This document shows, one piece after another, positions 53,590 to 62,056 of a stretch of DNA of 64,000 nucleotides; the stretch's first letter is position 1, and each line of letters begins with the position of its first letter. Source of the DNA: Chryseomonas sp014190935 (GTDB lineage Bacteria; Pseudomonadota; Gammaproteobacteria; Pseudomonadales; Pseudomonadaceae); contig NZ_JACHVV010000002.1 of the NCBI RefSeq assembly GCF_014190935.1, positions 62,001 to 126,000 on the forward strand, written 5' to 3'. Under the pieces are notes generated by a model. That model ran no database searches. It was given only the letters and a program-made list of their open reading frames with translations, and was not told where the DNA came from. Made by a program: the position numbers and the translations under genes.

Positions 53590-54377
53590 TGTCGGGTCCC
53601 GAGATAGGCGGCGATAACCGCCGGGTCCTGGCGCACCGCGGCGGGTGCGCCGTCGGCGATGAGCCGACCGTAATCGAGCACCACCACGTGATCCGCCAGT
53701 TGCATCACCACCTGGATGTCGTGCTCGATCAGCACCACGGTGACCCCGTGCTCGCGGTTGATGGCCTGGATGTAGCCGCTCAGCTCGCGCTTCTCCGCGG
53801 CATTCATCCCGGCCATGGGTTCGTCCAGCAGCAGCAGCCGCGGCTCGGCCGCCAGTGCCCGGGCCAGCTCCACGCGCTTCTGCAGCCCATAGGGCAAGCT
53901 GCCCACCGGGACGTCGCGCCAGGGACCCAGGTGCAGGAAGCCCAGCGCCCACTCGGCCACCGCTCGCTGCACCCGCTCTTCGGCCGGAGCGCGGCCCAGG
54001 CCCAGGGCCTGTTCCAGCCAGGAGGCGCGCCGATGGCGGCCGCGCCCGGTGAGCACGTTGTCCAGCACGCTCATGCCCTTGAACAGCGCCAGATTCTGGA
54101 AGGTACGCGCGACCCCGGCCCGCGCCGCCGCCTGCGGGCGCCGCAGCGCCGCGCTGCTGCCAGCCAGCCGCACCCTGCCCCGCTGTGGTCGGTAGAGGCC
54201 GTTGATCACGTTGAGCAAGGAACTCTTGCCGGCGCCATTGGGCCCGATCAGGGCGCAGATCTCGCCTTCGCGAACCTGGAAGCCGACCTCGGCGAAGGCC
54301 GTGACCCCGCCAAAGGCCAGCGCCAGATCGCTGACCTCCAGTAGCACCGTCGACGGCGTGGCCAGAGCCGCACCCAT
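53586..54377 (-). CDS. livG: ABC transporter ATPase, LivG type
   Basis: The 263-residue ATPase has Walker A GPNGAGKSS, the LivG-like signature region VGSLPYGLQKRVE, Walker B LLLLDEPMAGMN and VVLIEHDIQVVMQLADHVVVLDYG, whose ending matches LivG. It starts 3 nt after the sfnG stop codon, showing co-transcription with that gene. Its stop codon lies within the terminal repeat arm of the structured element. Confidence 0.88.
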   Translation of the reverse strand: MGAALATPSTVLLEVSDLALAFGGVTAFAEVGFQVREGEICALIGPNGAGKSSLLNVINGLYRPQRGRVRLAGSSAALRRPQAAARAGVARTFQNLALFKGMSVLDNVLTGRGRHRRASWLEQALGLGRAPAEERVQRAVAEWALGFLHLGPWRDVPVGSLPYGLQKRVELARALAAEPRLLLLDEPMAGMNAAEKRELSGYIQAINREHGVTVVLIEHDIQVVMQLADHVVVLDYGRLIADGAPAAVRQDPAVIAAYLGTRH

Positions 54378-54380
54378 GGC

Positions 54381-55472
54381 CTAGGCCGCCGCCTGGGCCG
54401 CGGCCCGGGCTTCGAGTTCGCGCACCAGCGGCAGCACCCGCTGGCCGAAGTACTCCACCTCTTCCTGGAAGTGCAGGAAACCCGCCAGCACCAGGTCCAC
54501 GCCCACCGCCTTGAGGGCGACGATGCGCTCGGCGATCTGCTCGGGGGTGCCGATCAGGTTGGTCTTGAAGCCGTCGTTGTACTGCACCAGATCCTCGAAG
54601 CTGGACTTGGCCCAGTTGCCCTCACCTTCCGGACTGGCCGCGCCGGCATTGCGCGCCTCGTGACCGAAGGCCTGGACCGCCTCGGGATTGGCCTTGGCGA
54701 TGATCTCGTCGAGCACCGCGCGGGCCTCGGCCTCGGTGTTCCGGGCAATGACGAAGGCATTGACGCCGACCTTGATCGAGTGGCCGTTCGCCGCGGCCTT
54801 GGCGCGCAGGTCCTCGACCTGGGCGCGGATGCCCTCGGGGGTGTTGCCGTTGGTGAAGTACCAGTCGGAGACCCGTGCCGCCATATCCCGCGCGGCCCGG
54901 GAGCTGCCACCCTGGAAGATCTCGGGATGCGGCTGCTGCAGCGGCTTGGGTTTCAGGGTGTAGTTGCGGAAGCGATAGAAGTCGCCGGCGAAGCTGAAAT
55001 TGTCCTGGGTCCAGATGCCCTTGAGGGCGCGGATGAATTCCTCGGAACGCCGATAGCGCTCGTCATGGTCGAGCCAGGGCTCGCCGATACCGTGGAATTC
55101 GCCCTTGAACCAGCCGGACACCAGGTTGATGGCGACCCGGCCATTGGTGAGCTGGTCGATGGTCGCCAGCTGCTTGGCCGCCAGCGCCGGATTCCAGGGG
55201 CCGGGCAGGATGGCGGCGATCACCTTGAGGCGCTCGGTGGCGGCCAGCAGCGCATGACTGAAGGCGACCGATTCGTGCTGGTATTCGGCGCCGTAGCCGG
55301 CGGTGAAACGGATCTGCGTCAGGGCGTAATCGAAGCCGGCCTGCTCGGCGAGCTGGGCCAGCTTGCGGTTGTAGTCGATGCCCCAGTGGGTGCGCTGCTC
55401 GATGGTGCTGACCACCAGGCCGCCGCTGACGTTGGGGACCCAATAGGCGAATTTGACGGGGTTCTGCGACAT
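54381..55472 (-). CDS. sfnG: Dimethylsulfone monooxygenase SfnG
   Basis: The 363-residue LLM protein follows SfnG very closely in the parts I recognise: KFAYWVPNVSGGLVVSTIEQ, QIRFTAGYGAEYQHESVAFS, ILPGPWNPALAAKQL, and KSSFEDLVQYNDGFKTNLIG. SfnG uses FMNH2 to convert dimethylsulfone to methanesulfinate during sulfur starvation. It contains one Met besides the start and no Cys. It leads the liv-type transporter operon, an association that suggests that the transporter serves a sulfone, sulfonate or related compound. Confidence 0.9.
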   Translation of the reverse strand: MSQNPVKFAYWVPNVSGGLVVSTIEQRTHWGIDYNRKLAQLAEQAGFDYALTQIRFTAGYGAEYQHESVAFSHALLAATERLKVIAAILPGPWNPALAAKQLATIDQLTNGRVAINLVSGWFKGEFHGIGEPWLDHDERYRRSEEFIRALKGIWTQDNFSFAGDFYRFRNYTLKPKPLQQPHPEIFQGGSSRAARDMAARVSDWYFTNGNTPEGIRAQVEDLRAKAAANGHSIKVGVNAFVIARNTEAEARAVLDEIIAKANPEAVQAFGHEARNAGAASPEGEGNWAKSSFEDLVQYNDGFKTNLIGTPEQIAERIVALKAVGVDLVLAGFLHFQEEVEYFGQRVLPLVRELEARAAAQAAA

Positions 55473-55492
55473 GCAAAGGCTCTCCGGGTTGG

Positions 55493-55511
55493 GCTCGCCG
55501 CGAGGGCGAGC
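55493..55511 (-). promoter_or_regulatory. Hairpin in the sfnG 5' leader
   Basis: GCTCGCC (55493-55499) and GGCGAGC (55505-55511) form a 7-bp stem with a 5-nt loop, about 20 nt upstream of the sfnG start. It could influence translation or mRNA stability. I did not find a clear -24/-12 sigma-54 promoter further upstream. Confidence 0.35.
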
Positions 55512-55584
55512 GAAACAGTGACCCTGAGCCGTTAATCAAAAACCGAACCATGTCCAAAAAGCGTTTTTAATCAATGAGTTGCGA

Positions 55585-55603
55585 GAAAACGTAAGACGTT
55601 TTC
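55585..55603. terminator. Hairpin between sfnG and the PotD-like gene
   Basis: GAAAACGT (55585-55592) and ACGTTTTC (55596-55603) form a perfect 8-bp stem with a 3-nt loop. It lies 95 nt beyond the stop of the minus-strand PotD-like gene and upstream of sfnG, so it may terminate the triad operon. No separate T-tract follows. The rest of 55473-55698 holds no gene that I can support. Confidence 0.45.
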
Positions 55604-55698
55604 AGTTGTAGCGCCAAGGGCAGCTGTCCGGTCGCTGTCGCCTGGGCAACAGCGCAGCAAGGCGTCTGGCACGCCCTTCTCGCCTGGAAGCCGTCGGC

Positions 55699-56883
55699 TC
55701 AGGCCGCCGTGGTGCGCAGGAATTCGCTCCAGCGCCGCACCAGGTAGTTGTGTTCGTCCATCACCGAATTCCATACGCCGATATGGCTCATACGCTGGGC
55801 ATAGGAACCCCCTTCGCGCCGCTGGCCCACCTCGATCAGCGGCAGGCCGTCGCTGCCGGCGAGTTCTTCGCGGGCCGGCAGGCCGCCGTACCAGAAGTCC
55901 CATTCGGCGGCGCTGAGATGATCCCGCGCCCGCACCGGATTGGCGATATAGAAACCCTGGCGCGCCATCACCGCGCCGGGCCAGCCGGCCAGCCACCAGT
56001 TGAGGTAGGCATAGGCGGCGTCGCGCACCCGGCCCTCCGCGCAGCGCGACAGCGACAAACCGCCGAACCAGGCGCGATAGCCCTCGCGCGGGACCGCCAC
56101 CCGGTAATCCACCCCCGCCCGGTGCAGGGCCATGAGCATGGGCGACCAGAGACTCTGGATGTCCACCCCGGCGGCCAGGGTCAGCTCGCCGGCGCTGCGG
56201 TCGTCGGACCAGAACGCCGCGAAGTGCCGATGACGCTGGCGTTCCACCAGCAACTCGGCCAGGCGGTCGATCTCCTCCAGGCGCAGATTGCCGATGTCGT
56301 CGAAGCGGGCGAGGCCGGCGGCCTGGATCGCCAGGGCGGCGTCCAGCGCGCCGATGGCGGCGTCGCTCTGCAGGGCGCTGTGGCCGCACCAGCCTTCGTC
56401 GATCAGCCAGGCCCAGCTCTCCTCCCGCCCCGCCAGGGCCGCAGGCAGGCTTTCCGGACGATAGGCGAAGCTGTCGGCGTTGTGGGTCAGCGGCAGCATG
56501 CTGATGCGCTCGCTGGGCTGGCCGCCGAGGCTGCCGTCGTGCTGCACATAGAGGCGATCGCACGGCCGGCAACCGGGCGCCAGGCGATCCGTGGTATGCA
56601 GCCGGCCGCGCTTGGGCAGGTCGTTGATCTCTTCCCAGAGCGCGATGCGGCGGATGTCGATGGGCTGGATCGCCCGCGCCGGCCAGACGAAGTCGACGTT
56701 GTGGAACCACTGGTCATAGAGGTCGTAGCTGCCCGGTTCCAGCACCGCGATGCGCTGGGCGGTCTGGACGTCGTGGATCTGGTAGATCAGGCGGATGCCC
56801 AGTTCCGCCTCCGCCCGCTGGCGGATGGGTTCGAGCAGGGTCACCGAGGTGCCCAGCACCCGCAGGGTCAGCGGCGTGCTCAT
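55699..56883 (-). CDS. PotD/PotF-like solute-binding protein lacking a signal peptide, with a CxxC motif
   Basis: The 394-residue protein resembles spermidine/putrescine-type binding proteins (PGSYDLYDQWFHNVDFVWPA, HNADSFAYRPES, YLNWWLAGWPGAVMARQGFY), but it begins MSTPLTLRVLG with no signal sequence, so it is predicted cytosolic. An unusual Cys pair occurs at Cys105-x-x-Cys108 (GCRPCDRLY). Its ATG overlaps the stop codon of the COG0523 gene (ATGA), so translation is coupled. No ABC permease or ATPase is nearby. A cytosolic ligand- or metal-handling partner of the GTPase is a plausible but unproven role. Confidence 0.78.
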   Translation of the reverse strand: MSTPLTLRVLGTSVTLLEPIRQRAEAELGIRLIYQIHDVQTAQRIAVLEPGSYDLYDQWFHNVDFVWPARAIQPIDIRRIALWEEINDLPKRGRLHTTDRLAPGCRPCDRLYVQHDGSLGGQPSERISMLPLTHNADSFAYRPESLPAALAGREESWAWLIDEGWCGHSALQSDAAIGALDAALAIQAAGLARFDDIGNLRLEEIDRLAELLVERQRHRHFAAFWSDDRSAGELTLAAGVDIQSLWSPMLMALHRAGVDYRVAVPREGYRAWFGGLSLSRCAEGRVRDAAYAYLNWWLAGWPGAVMARQGFYIANPVRARDHLSAAEWDFWYGGLPAREELAGSDGLPLIEVGQRREGGSYAQRMSHIGVWNSVMDEHNYLVRRWSEFLRTTAA

Positions 56884-57869
56884 GCGGCCCGCCCCAGGCC
56901 GCCCATGAAGGCGGCGAAGGAGCGCCTGAGCAGTGCGGTATCCAGGTCGCGGACGATGAACACCAGGCGCGAGCGGCGTTCGCCCGTCGGCCAGGCCGGC
57001 AGGTGCACCGGCGGATGCAGGCTGTGCTGCACGCCGTGGATGACGATGGGTTGGCTGGCGTCGATCACGTCGAGGATGCCCTTGACTCGCAGGATGCGTT
57101 GCCCGTGGCATCTTAGCAGCATCGACAGCCACACCCCGAAGGCCATCCAGTCCAGCGGCCGGTCGAACTCCAGGCAGCAGACCTCGGCGCTGCCGTGGCG
57201 GCCTTCGGCGACGGCGGCGAACAGGCGCCAGCGCCCGACCTCGGCCGCCGGATCGGCGGCGCGCAGGCCCTCGCCGAGCAGCAGGTCATCGCCGCTGGCC
57301 ACCGCCGCCGCCAGGGCCCGGGTGGCGGTGGGATTGAGCTGGGCCAGATGCCGGTCCAGCCGCTCCAGCACGGCAGGCGCGACCCGGTCGGCCTTGCTCA
57401 GCAACAGCCGGTCGGCCGCGGTGACCTGGTTGAGCCACTCCGGGTGCAGCCCTTCCTGCAAGGCGGCGTGCTCGGCGTCCACCACCGTCACCAGCAAGCC
57501 CAGGTGGAAGCGTCCGCGCAACTGGGGATCGAGATTGAGGGTGGCGAGGATCGGCCCCGGATCGGCCAGGCCGGTGGTCTCCAGCAACACCCGGCGGAAG
57601 GCCGGGATTTCGCCGCGACTGCGCCGCCCGTGCAGGGTCAGCAGCGCCGTCTTGAGATCGCCGCGCACCGAGCAGCAGACGCAGCCGCTGGGCAGCAGCA
57701 CGGTATCAGGGGCCACCTCTTCCACCAGCAGGTGGTCGATGCCGACCTCGCCGAATTCGTTGATCAGCAGCGCCGTCTCGCCCAGTGCCTCCTGGGCCAG
57801 CAAGCGGCGCAGCAGGGTGGTCTTGCCGCTGCCGAGAAAGCCGGTGATGACATTGATGGCGAGGCTCAT
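56880..57869 (-). CDS. COG0523/CobW-family metal-chaperone GTPase
   Basis: The 329-residue protein has the G3E GTPase features: Walker A GFLGSGKTT (10-18, Lys16), the metal-binding Cys63-x-Cys65-Cys66 in SGCVCCSVRGD, the LLETTGLADP switch and LLLSKADRV specificity motif. The C-terminal CobW_C domain ends near RSRLVFIVRDLD. The family delivers Zn, Co or Fe to target enzymes. It overlaps its upstream gene by 4 nt and its downstream gene by 4 nt. Candidate clients are the metal-dependent hydrolases of this cluster, such as the protein at 61102. Confidence 0.9.
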   Translation of the reverse strand: MSLAINVITGFLGSGKTTLLRRLLAQEALGETALLINEFGEVGIDHLLVEEVAPDTVLLPSGCVCCSVRGDLKTALLTLHGRRSRGEIPAFRRVLLETTGLADPGPILATLNLDPQLRGRFHLGLLVTVVDAEHAALQEGLHPEWLNQVTAADRLLLSKADRVAPAVLERLDRHLAQLNPTATRALAAAVASGDDLLLGEGLRAADPAAEVGRWRLFAAVAEGRHGSAEVCCLEFDRPLDWMAFGVWLSMLLRCHGQRILRVKGILDVIDASQPIVIHGVQHSLHPPVHLPAWPTGERRSRLVFIVRDLDTALLRRSFAAFMGGLGRAA

Positions 57870-58165
57870 GGCGCCCCCTCAAGCGGCGTCAGCACCCGCG
57901 TATCCAGGGGATCGAGCGGCCGCCCCAGCACCGCTTCGGCCTGGCGCCAGAGGTCGTCCAGCCCGTCGGCCAGGGCCTGGCGCCCGGTCGGGCCCTGGAT
58001 CAGGTAGGAGGCGCCCTGGACGTCGCTCACCGTCAGCCGGAACGGCGCCACCACCCGGTTGATGGCGGCGACCCGGCGCAGGCGCTCGCGCCGCCGGGGC
58101 AGGTCGTCGCCCAGCGGATCGCTCCAGTGGAGATCCGGCCCGAGCAGGCCGCACAGTCCGCACAT
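57866..58165 (-). CDS. Small uncharacterised protein with N-terminal CxxC
   Basis: The 99-residue protein starts MCGLCGLLGPDLHW, with Cys2 and Cys5 forming a CxxC pair at the very N-terminus. The rest is mostly charged with an RRRERLRRVAAINRVVAPF segment and a C-terminal part with QGPTGRQALADGLDDLW. No known domain is recognisable; the N-terminus superficially resembles class II glutamine amidotransferases (Cys2), but the protein is far too short for that. Its stop overlaps the start of the COG0523 gene, and it lies 9 nt downstream of an SDR gene. Metal or redox handling with the GTPase is inferred. Confidence 0.7.
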   Translation of the reverse strand: MCGLCGLLGPDLHWSDPLGDDLPRRRERLRRVAAINRVVAPFRLTVSDVQGASYLIQGPTGRQALADGLDDLWRQAEAVLGRPLDPLDTRVLTPLEGAP

Positions 58166-58174
58166 GGCTACCTC

Positions 58175-58924
58175 CTAGGGCATGACGTCGCCGGAATTGG
58201 GGCCCAGGGTCTGGCCGACGAAGAGGTTGCCCCCCGGATCGCTGGCCAGCAGCAGCGCCACCGGCGCCACCTCCTCCGCCCGGCCGAAGCGGCCCAGCGG
58301 CAATTCGCGGGCCTTGGCCGCCTTCCAGTCGGCGCTGATGCCCTCCACCAGCGGGGTCTCGATGGGTCCGGGGGCGATGGCGTTGACCAGCACGTTGTCG
58401 CGCCCCACCTCCAGCGCCAGCGACTTGGTGAAGCCGATCACCCCGGCCTTGGCCGCGGCATAGTGGCAGAGCTCGGCGCCGCCCTTGATGCCGAGCTGGG
58501 AAGCGATGTTGATGATGCGTCCCCAGCGCTGCGCCTGCATGAACGGCAGGGCGCGCTGGCTGGCGAGAAAGACGCTGGTGAGGTCGACGCGCAGCATGTC
58601 GTTCCACTGCGCCAGGGTCAGCTCGACGCAGGGCGCCTGGGTCAGCATCCCGGCGTTGTTGACCAGGATGTCGATGCCGCCATGGGCCGCCACGCAGGCG
58701 TCCACCCCGGCCCAGGCGCCCTCCGGCTCACCGACGTCGGCGACGGTCTCGGTCACCACGGCCCCCAGGGCGCGGCACTCCGCGGCCACCCGCGCCAGGC
58801 GCTCGCTGTCGCGGTCGGCCAGCACCAGGCGCGCCCCCGCGGCGGCATAGCTGCGGGCGATGGCGGCGCCGATGCCGCTGGCCGCGCCGGTCACCAGGGC
58901 GCGGCGGTCAGTCAGCTCGAACAT
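58175..58924 (-). CDS. Short-chain dehydrogenase/reductase
   Basis: The 249-residue SDR has the cofactor loop TGAASGIGAA, LVLADRD (acidic residue after beta 2 suggesting NAD), ILVNNAGML, the catalytic Ser in INIASQLGIKG, Tyr and Lys in CHYAAAKAG and VNAIAPGPIETP. The ATG at 58924 places the glycine motif at the normal distance. It lies in the same operon as a second SDR and the triad. The substrate is not inferable. Confidence 0.86.
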   Translation of the reverse strand: MFELTDRRALVTGAASGIGAAIARSYAAAGARLVLADRDSERLARVAAECRALGAVVTETVADVGEPEGAWAGVDACVAAHGGIDILVNNAGMLTQAPCVELTLAQWNDMLRVDLTSVFLASQRALPFMQAQRWGRIINIASQLGIKGGAELCHYAAAKAGVIGFTKSLALEVGRDNVLVNAIAPGPIETPLVEGISADWKAAKARELPLGRFGRAEEVAPVALLLASDPGGNLFVGQTLGPNSGDVMP

Positions 58925-58934
58925 GTTCTGCTCC

Positions 58935-59705
58935 TCAATCGGGCCAGCGGACGGTGAGACCGCCATCGACGATCAGACTCTGGCCAGTGATGTAGCTGGC
59001 CTCGGGACTGGTCAGGAAACGCACCAGCGCCGCCACCTCCTCGGGCTTGCCGACCCGCCCCAGGGGAATGCTGCGGGCGGCCTTGGCCAGGCCCTCCGGC
59101 CCCAGGGAGTTCTTGGCATCCAGCGACTGGGGCGTCTCGATCAACCCGGGGATCACCGCGTTGCAGCGGATGCCACGCGGCGCCAGTTCGACGGCCAGCG
59201 AGCGGCACAGGCCCGGCACCCCGGCCTTGGCCGCGGCGTAGTGCGCATGGTCCTGCCAGCCGTAGACGCCGCCGGCGATGGAGGAGATGGCCACCAGGGC
59301 CCCGCCCTCCCCCAGGTGCCGGGCGGCGGCGCGAAAGGTGCGCATGACGCCGGTGAGGTCGACGTCGAGCATCTCCTGCCAGCGCGCGTCGCTCATTTCC
59401 AGCAGCGGCGCGGCGCGCAGGAGACCGGCATTGGCGACGGCATAGTCGAGGCGGCCGAAGTGCGCCAGGGCGGCATCGGCCAGGGCGTCCATCGAGGCGC
59501 TGTCGCGGACGTCCAGGGGTTCGAGCAGGCAGTCGCCCCCCGCTGCAATCACCTTCTGGCGAGTCTCTTCCGGGTCATGGGGATCGCCGGGGTAGTAGCC
59601 GCCGACCACCCGCACGCCCCGCTGGGCATAGGCCACGGCCAGGGCCTGGCCGATGCCGCTGGCGGCACCGGTGATCAGGGCGACGGGAGAGGTATGAGCT
59701 GTCAT
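58935..59705 (-). CDS. Short-chain dehydrogenase/reductase
   Basis: The 256-residue SDR has TGAASGIGQALAVAYAQ, VANAGLLRAA (the NNAG motif reads ANAG), the catalytic Ser in AISSIAGGVYG, Tyr/Lys in AHYAAAKAGV and the C-terminal YITGQSLIVDGGL. The start at 59705 is preferred as AGGAG lies 5 nt upstream; an ATG at 59720 overlapping the MFS stop is an alternative. Two SDRs in tandem suggest successive oxidation steps. Confidence 0.86.
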   Translation of the reverse strand: MTAHTSPVALITGAASGIGQALAVAYAQRGVRVVGGYYPGDPHDPEETRQKVIAAGGDCLLEPLDVRDSASMDALADAALAHFGRLDYAVANAGLLRAAPLLEMSDARWQEMLDVDLTGVMRTFRAAARHLGEGGALVAISSIAGGVYGWQDHAHYAAAKAGVPGLCRSLAVELAPRGIRCNAVIPGLIETPQSLDAKNSLGPEGLAKAARSIPLGRVGKPEEVAALVRFLTSPEASYITGQSLIVDGGLTVRWPD

Positions 59706-59716
59706 GGGGGCTCCTG

Positions 59717-61076
59717 TCATTTGAGGCTGGTGGGTTCGACATGGCGGGCGGCCCACATCACCAGGCCGGAGAGAAAGCACGGCAGCGCCCCGAACCAGAG
59801 CGCGGCGCTGTGCCACTGGCCACCGCTGCCGAGCACGCTGGTGATGCCGAGGCCGGCGAGGATGGCGCCGAGCGGTCCCATGGCATGGACGATGGCGCCA
59901 CCGGTGGCACGGATGCTGGTGGGAAAGCTTTCGCCCATGAAGAACAACATGGCCGAATAGGGTCCGGTGAGAAAGAACAGCCCCAGGCTGTAGAGCGCCA
60001 CCACCGGTACCAGCTGGCTGGGCGCCTGCAGCATGGCGAAGAAGGCCAGGCCGCCGCACATCCAGCCGAGGGCCACGGTGTTGCGCCGACCGATGCGATC
60101 ACCCAGCCAGCCATGGAACAGGTAGCCGATGAAACCGACGGCGTTGGACAGCACCAGGATCCACAGCGAATTCTCGAAGCTGAGCTTGTGCACGCTGACG
60201 ATCACCGAGGTCCCCAGCACGCTGAACACCTGGATCGCCGACCAGTTGAGCAGGATGGCCAGGCTCAGCACCAGGGTCGGCCGCAGGGCCTGGCCCTTGA
60301 AGGCCATGGCCACGCCGGCCTTGGCGTGCTCTTCGTAGTCCACCCCGTATTCCCGGGCCAGGCTGCGGGCGTCCTGTTCCTGGCCTTCGCGGCGCAGGCG
60401 CTGGATCCGGGCATGCACCTGGAATTGCGGACTCTCCTTGAGCTTGCGCGCCAGCACGGCGATGACGAAGGCCGGCACGGCGGCGAACACGAAGCAGCCC
60501 TGCCAGCCGATGTGCGGCAGCAGCAAGGCGGTGAGGCCCGCGGCGATCAGGGCGCCGATCGGCCAGCCACTCTGCACCAGGCTGTAGATGAAGCCCCGGC
60601 GGCGGATCAGCCGCGGATCGTCGGAGGCGGCATAGACCTCGGTCAGGTAGGTGGCGTTGACCCCCTCCTCGGCATAGCCCAGGCCGGCCACCGAACGCAC
60701 CAGCACCAGCGGCACCTTGCCCATGCCAGCGCACAGCGCGGTCAGCGCCGAGCACACGGCCGTGCCGCCAATGGTGACGATGATGCCGCCGCGGCGACCG
60801 ATCCGGTCCACCAGCGGGCCGATGGCGAAGGCGATGATGGCTCCGCCCAGGGCTAACCCAGGTGGCGAGTTCGGCCTGCTCGGCTTCGCTCCAGTTGAAG
60901 TGCCCACCCATCACCGGCAGCAGGGTGCCGAACAGGATGAAGTCGTAGACGGCGAACACCCAGGCGAAGAAGGCGATCCAGGTGGCGTAGCGGACATCAC
61001 CGGAAGACAGCGGCTGCGGTTTCCAGGCAGCCGTGGGGGTTTCCGGGTGGAGCGAGCTGGCGGCAGGGGCGGTCAT
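59717..61076 (-). pseudogene. MFS transporter (AAHS/NiaP-like), frameshifted
   Basis: Two frames form one 12-helix MFS protein. The start at 61076 (MTAPAASSLHPETP) gives the first helix FFAWVFAVYDFILFGTLLP and runs to about ELATWV; the second frame continues from ALGGAIIAFAIGPLVDRIGRRGG to the end. The break lies near 60855-60860, where the frame changes after TWV; by homology a few residues before the Gly-Ala-rich helix 2 are missing or shifted. The transporter would be about 450 residues. It is either a real inactivation or an assembly error. Its partner genes suggest organic acid or amide uptake. Confidence 0.85.
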
Positions 61077-61101
61077 GATCCTGTACCTGTGGGCTGGGCG
61101 C

Positions 61102-61983
61102 TTAGCGCTGGCGCGGCTGGCGCCGCAGGAAGTCCTCGGCGATCTCGTCCATGGTGGCGAAGCGCACCCCGGCGTGACCCTGGATATGCTCGATCAGGCG
61201 TTCGAGCATCAGCAGCACCTGCGGCCGCCCCGAGACATCGGGGTGGATGGTGATGGGGAAGACGGCGTAGTCCAGCTCGCGATAGACCCAGTCGAACTGG
61301 TCGCGCCACATTTCTTCCAGATGGCGCGGATTGACGAAGCCGTGGCTGTTGGGCGCCTTCTTGATGAACATCATCGGCGGCAGGTCGTCGAGGTACCAGT
61401 TGGCCGGGATCTCGACCAGATCGGTTTCCTGGCCGCGCACCAGCGGCTTCATCCAGCTTTCGGGCTGCTGGCTGTAGTCGATCTTGGTCCAGTTGTCGCC
61501 GACCCTCACATAGTAGGGAGAGAAGTCGTTGTGCATCAGGCTGTGGTCGTACTTGATGCCCTTCTTCAGCAGCAGCTCGTTGGTCACCCGGCTGAATTCC
61601 CACCAGGGCGCGACATAGCCGGTGGGCCGCTTGCCGGCCAGGGCGGTGATCAGCTCGATGGACCGGTCCAGCACCGCCTCCTCCTGCTCGGGGGTCATGG
61701 CGATGGGATTCTCGTGGCTGTAGCCATGGATGCCGATCTCGTGGCCTGCCGCGGCCACCGCCTGCATCTGCTCGGGAAAGGTCTCCACCGAATGGCCCGG
61801 AATGAACCAGGTGGTCTTGAGGCCGTAGCGCTCGAACAGCTTGAGCAGCCGGGGCGAGCCCACCTCGCCGGCGAACAGGCCGCGGGAGATGTCATCGGGC
61901 GAATCCTCGCCGCCGTAGGAACCGAGCCAGCCCGCCACCGCGTCGACGTCGACGCCGATGGAAACGAAGATTTCTTTGGCCAT
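61102..61983 (-). CDS. Polysaccharide-deacetylase-fold hydrolase, imidase/allantoinase-like
   Basis: The 293-residue protein has the NodB-like fold with metal-site Asp residues in SIGVDVDAVAGWLG (Asp12, Asp14) and His86-x-x-x-His90 in HEIGIHGYSHEN. It does not carry a signal peptide, so it acts in the cytosol. Its size and sequence style fit the branch that includes cyclic imide hydrolases (imidase of P. putida, ~293 aa as I recall) and PuuE allantoinase, rather than exported chitin deacetylases. The ATG at 61983 begins MAKEIFVSIG. The neighbouring amidase could hydrolyse a half-amide product. Confidence 0.82.
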   Translation of the reverse strand: MAKEIFVSIGVDVDAVAGWLGSYGGEDSPDDISRGLFAGEVGSPRLLKLFERYGLKTTWFIPGHSVETFPEQMQAVAAAGHEIGIHGYSHENPIAMTPEQEEAVLDRSIELITALAGKRPTGYVAPWWEFSRVTNELLLKKGIKYDHSLMHNDFSPYYVRVGDNWTKIDYSQQPESWMKPLVRGQETDLVEIPANWYLDDLPPMMFIKKAPNSHGFVNPRHLEEMWRDQFDWVYRELDYAVFPITIHPDVSGRPQVLLMLERLIEHIQGHAGVRFATMDEIAEDFLRRQPRQR

Positions 61984-62056
61984 CGTTGCACTCTCCAGTA
62001 CCCGGAAGAAACCCAGGTCGGTGGCGGAGCCGGGCCCCCGCCACCGCCGCTTGAAA

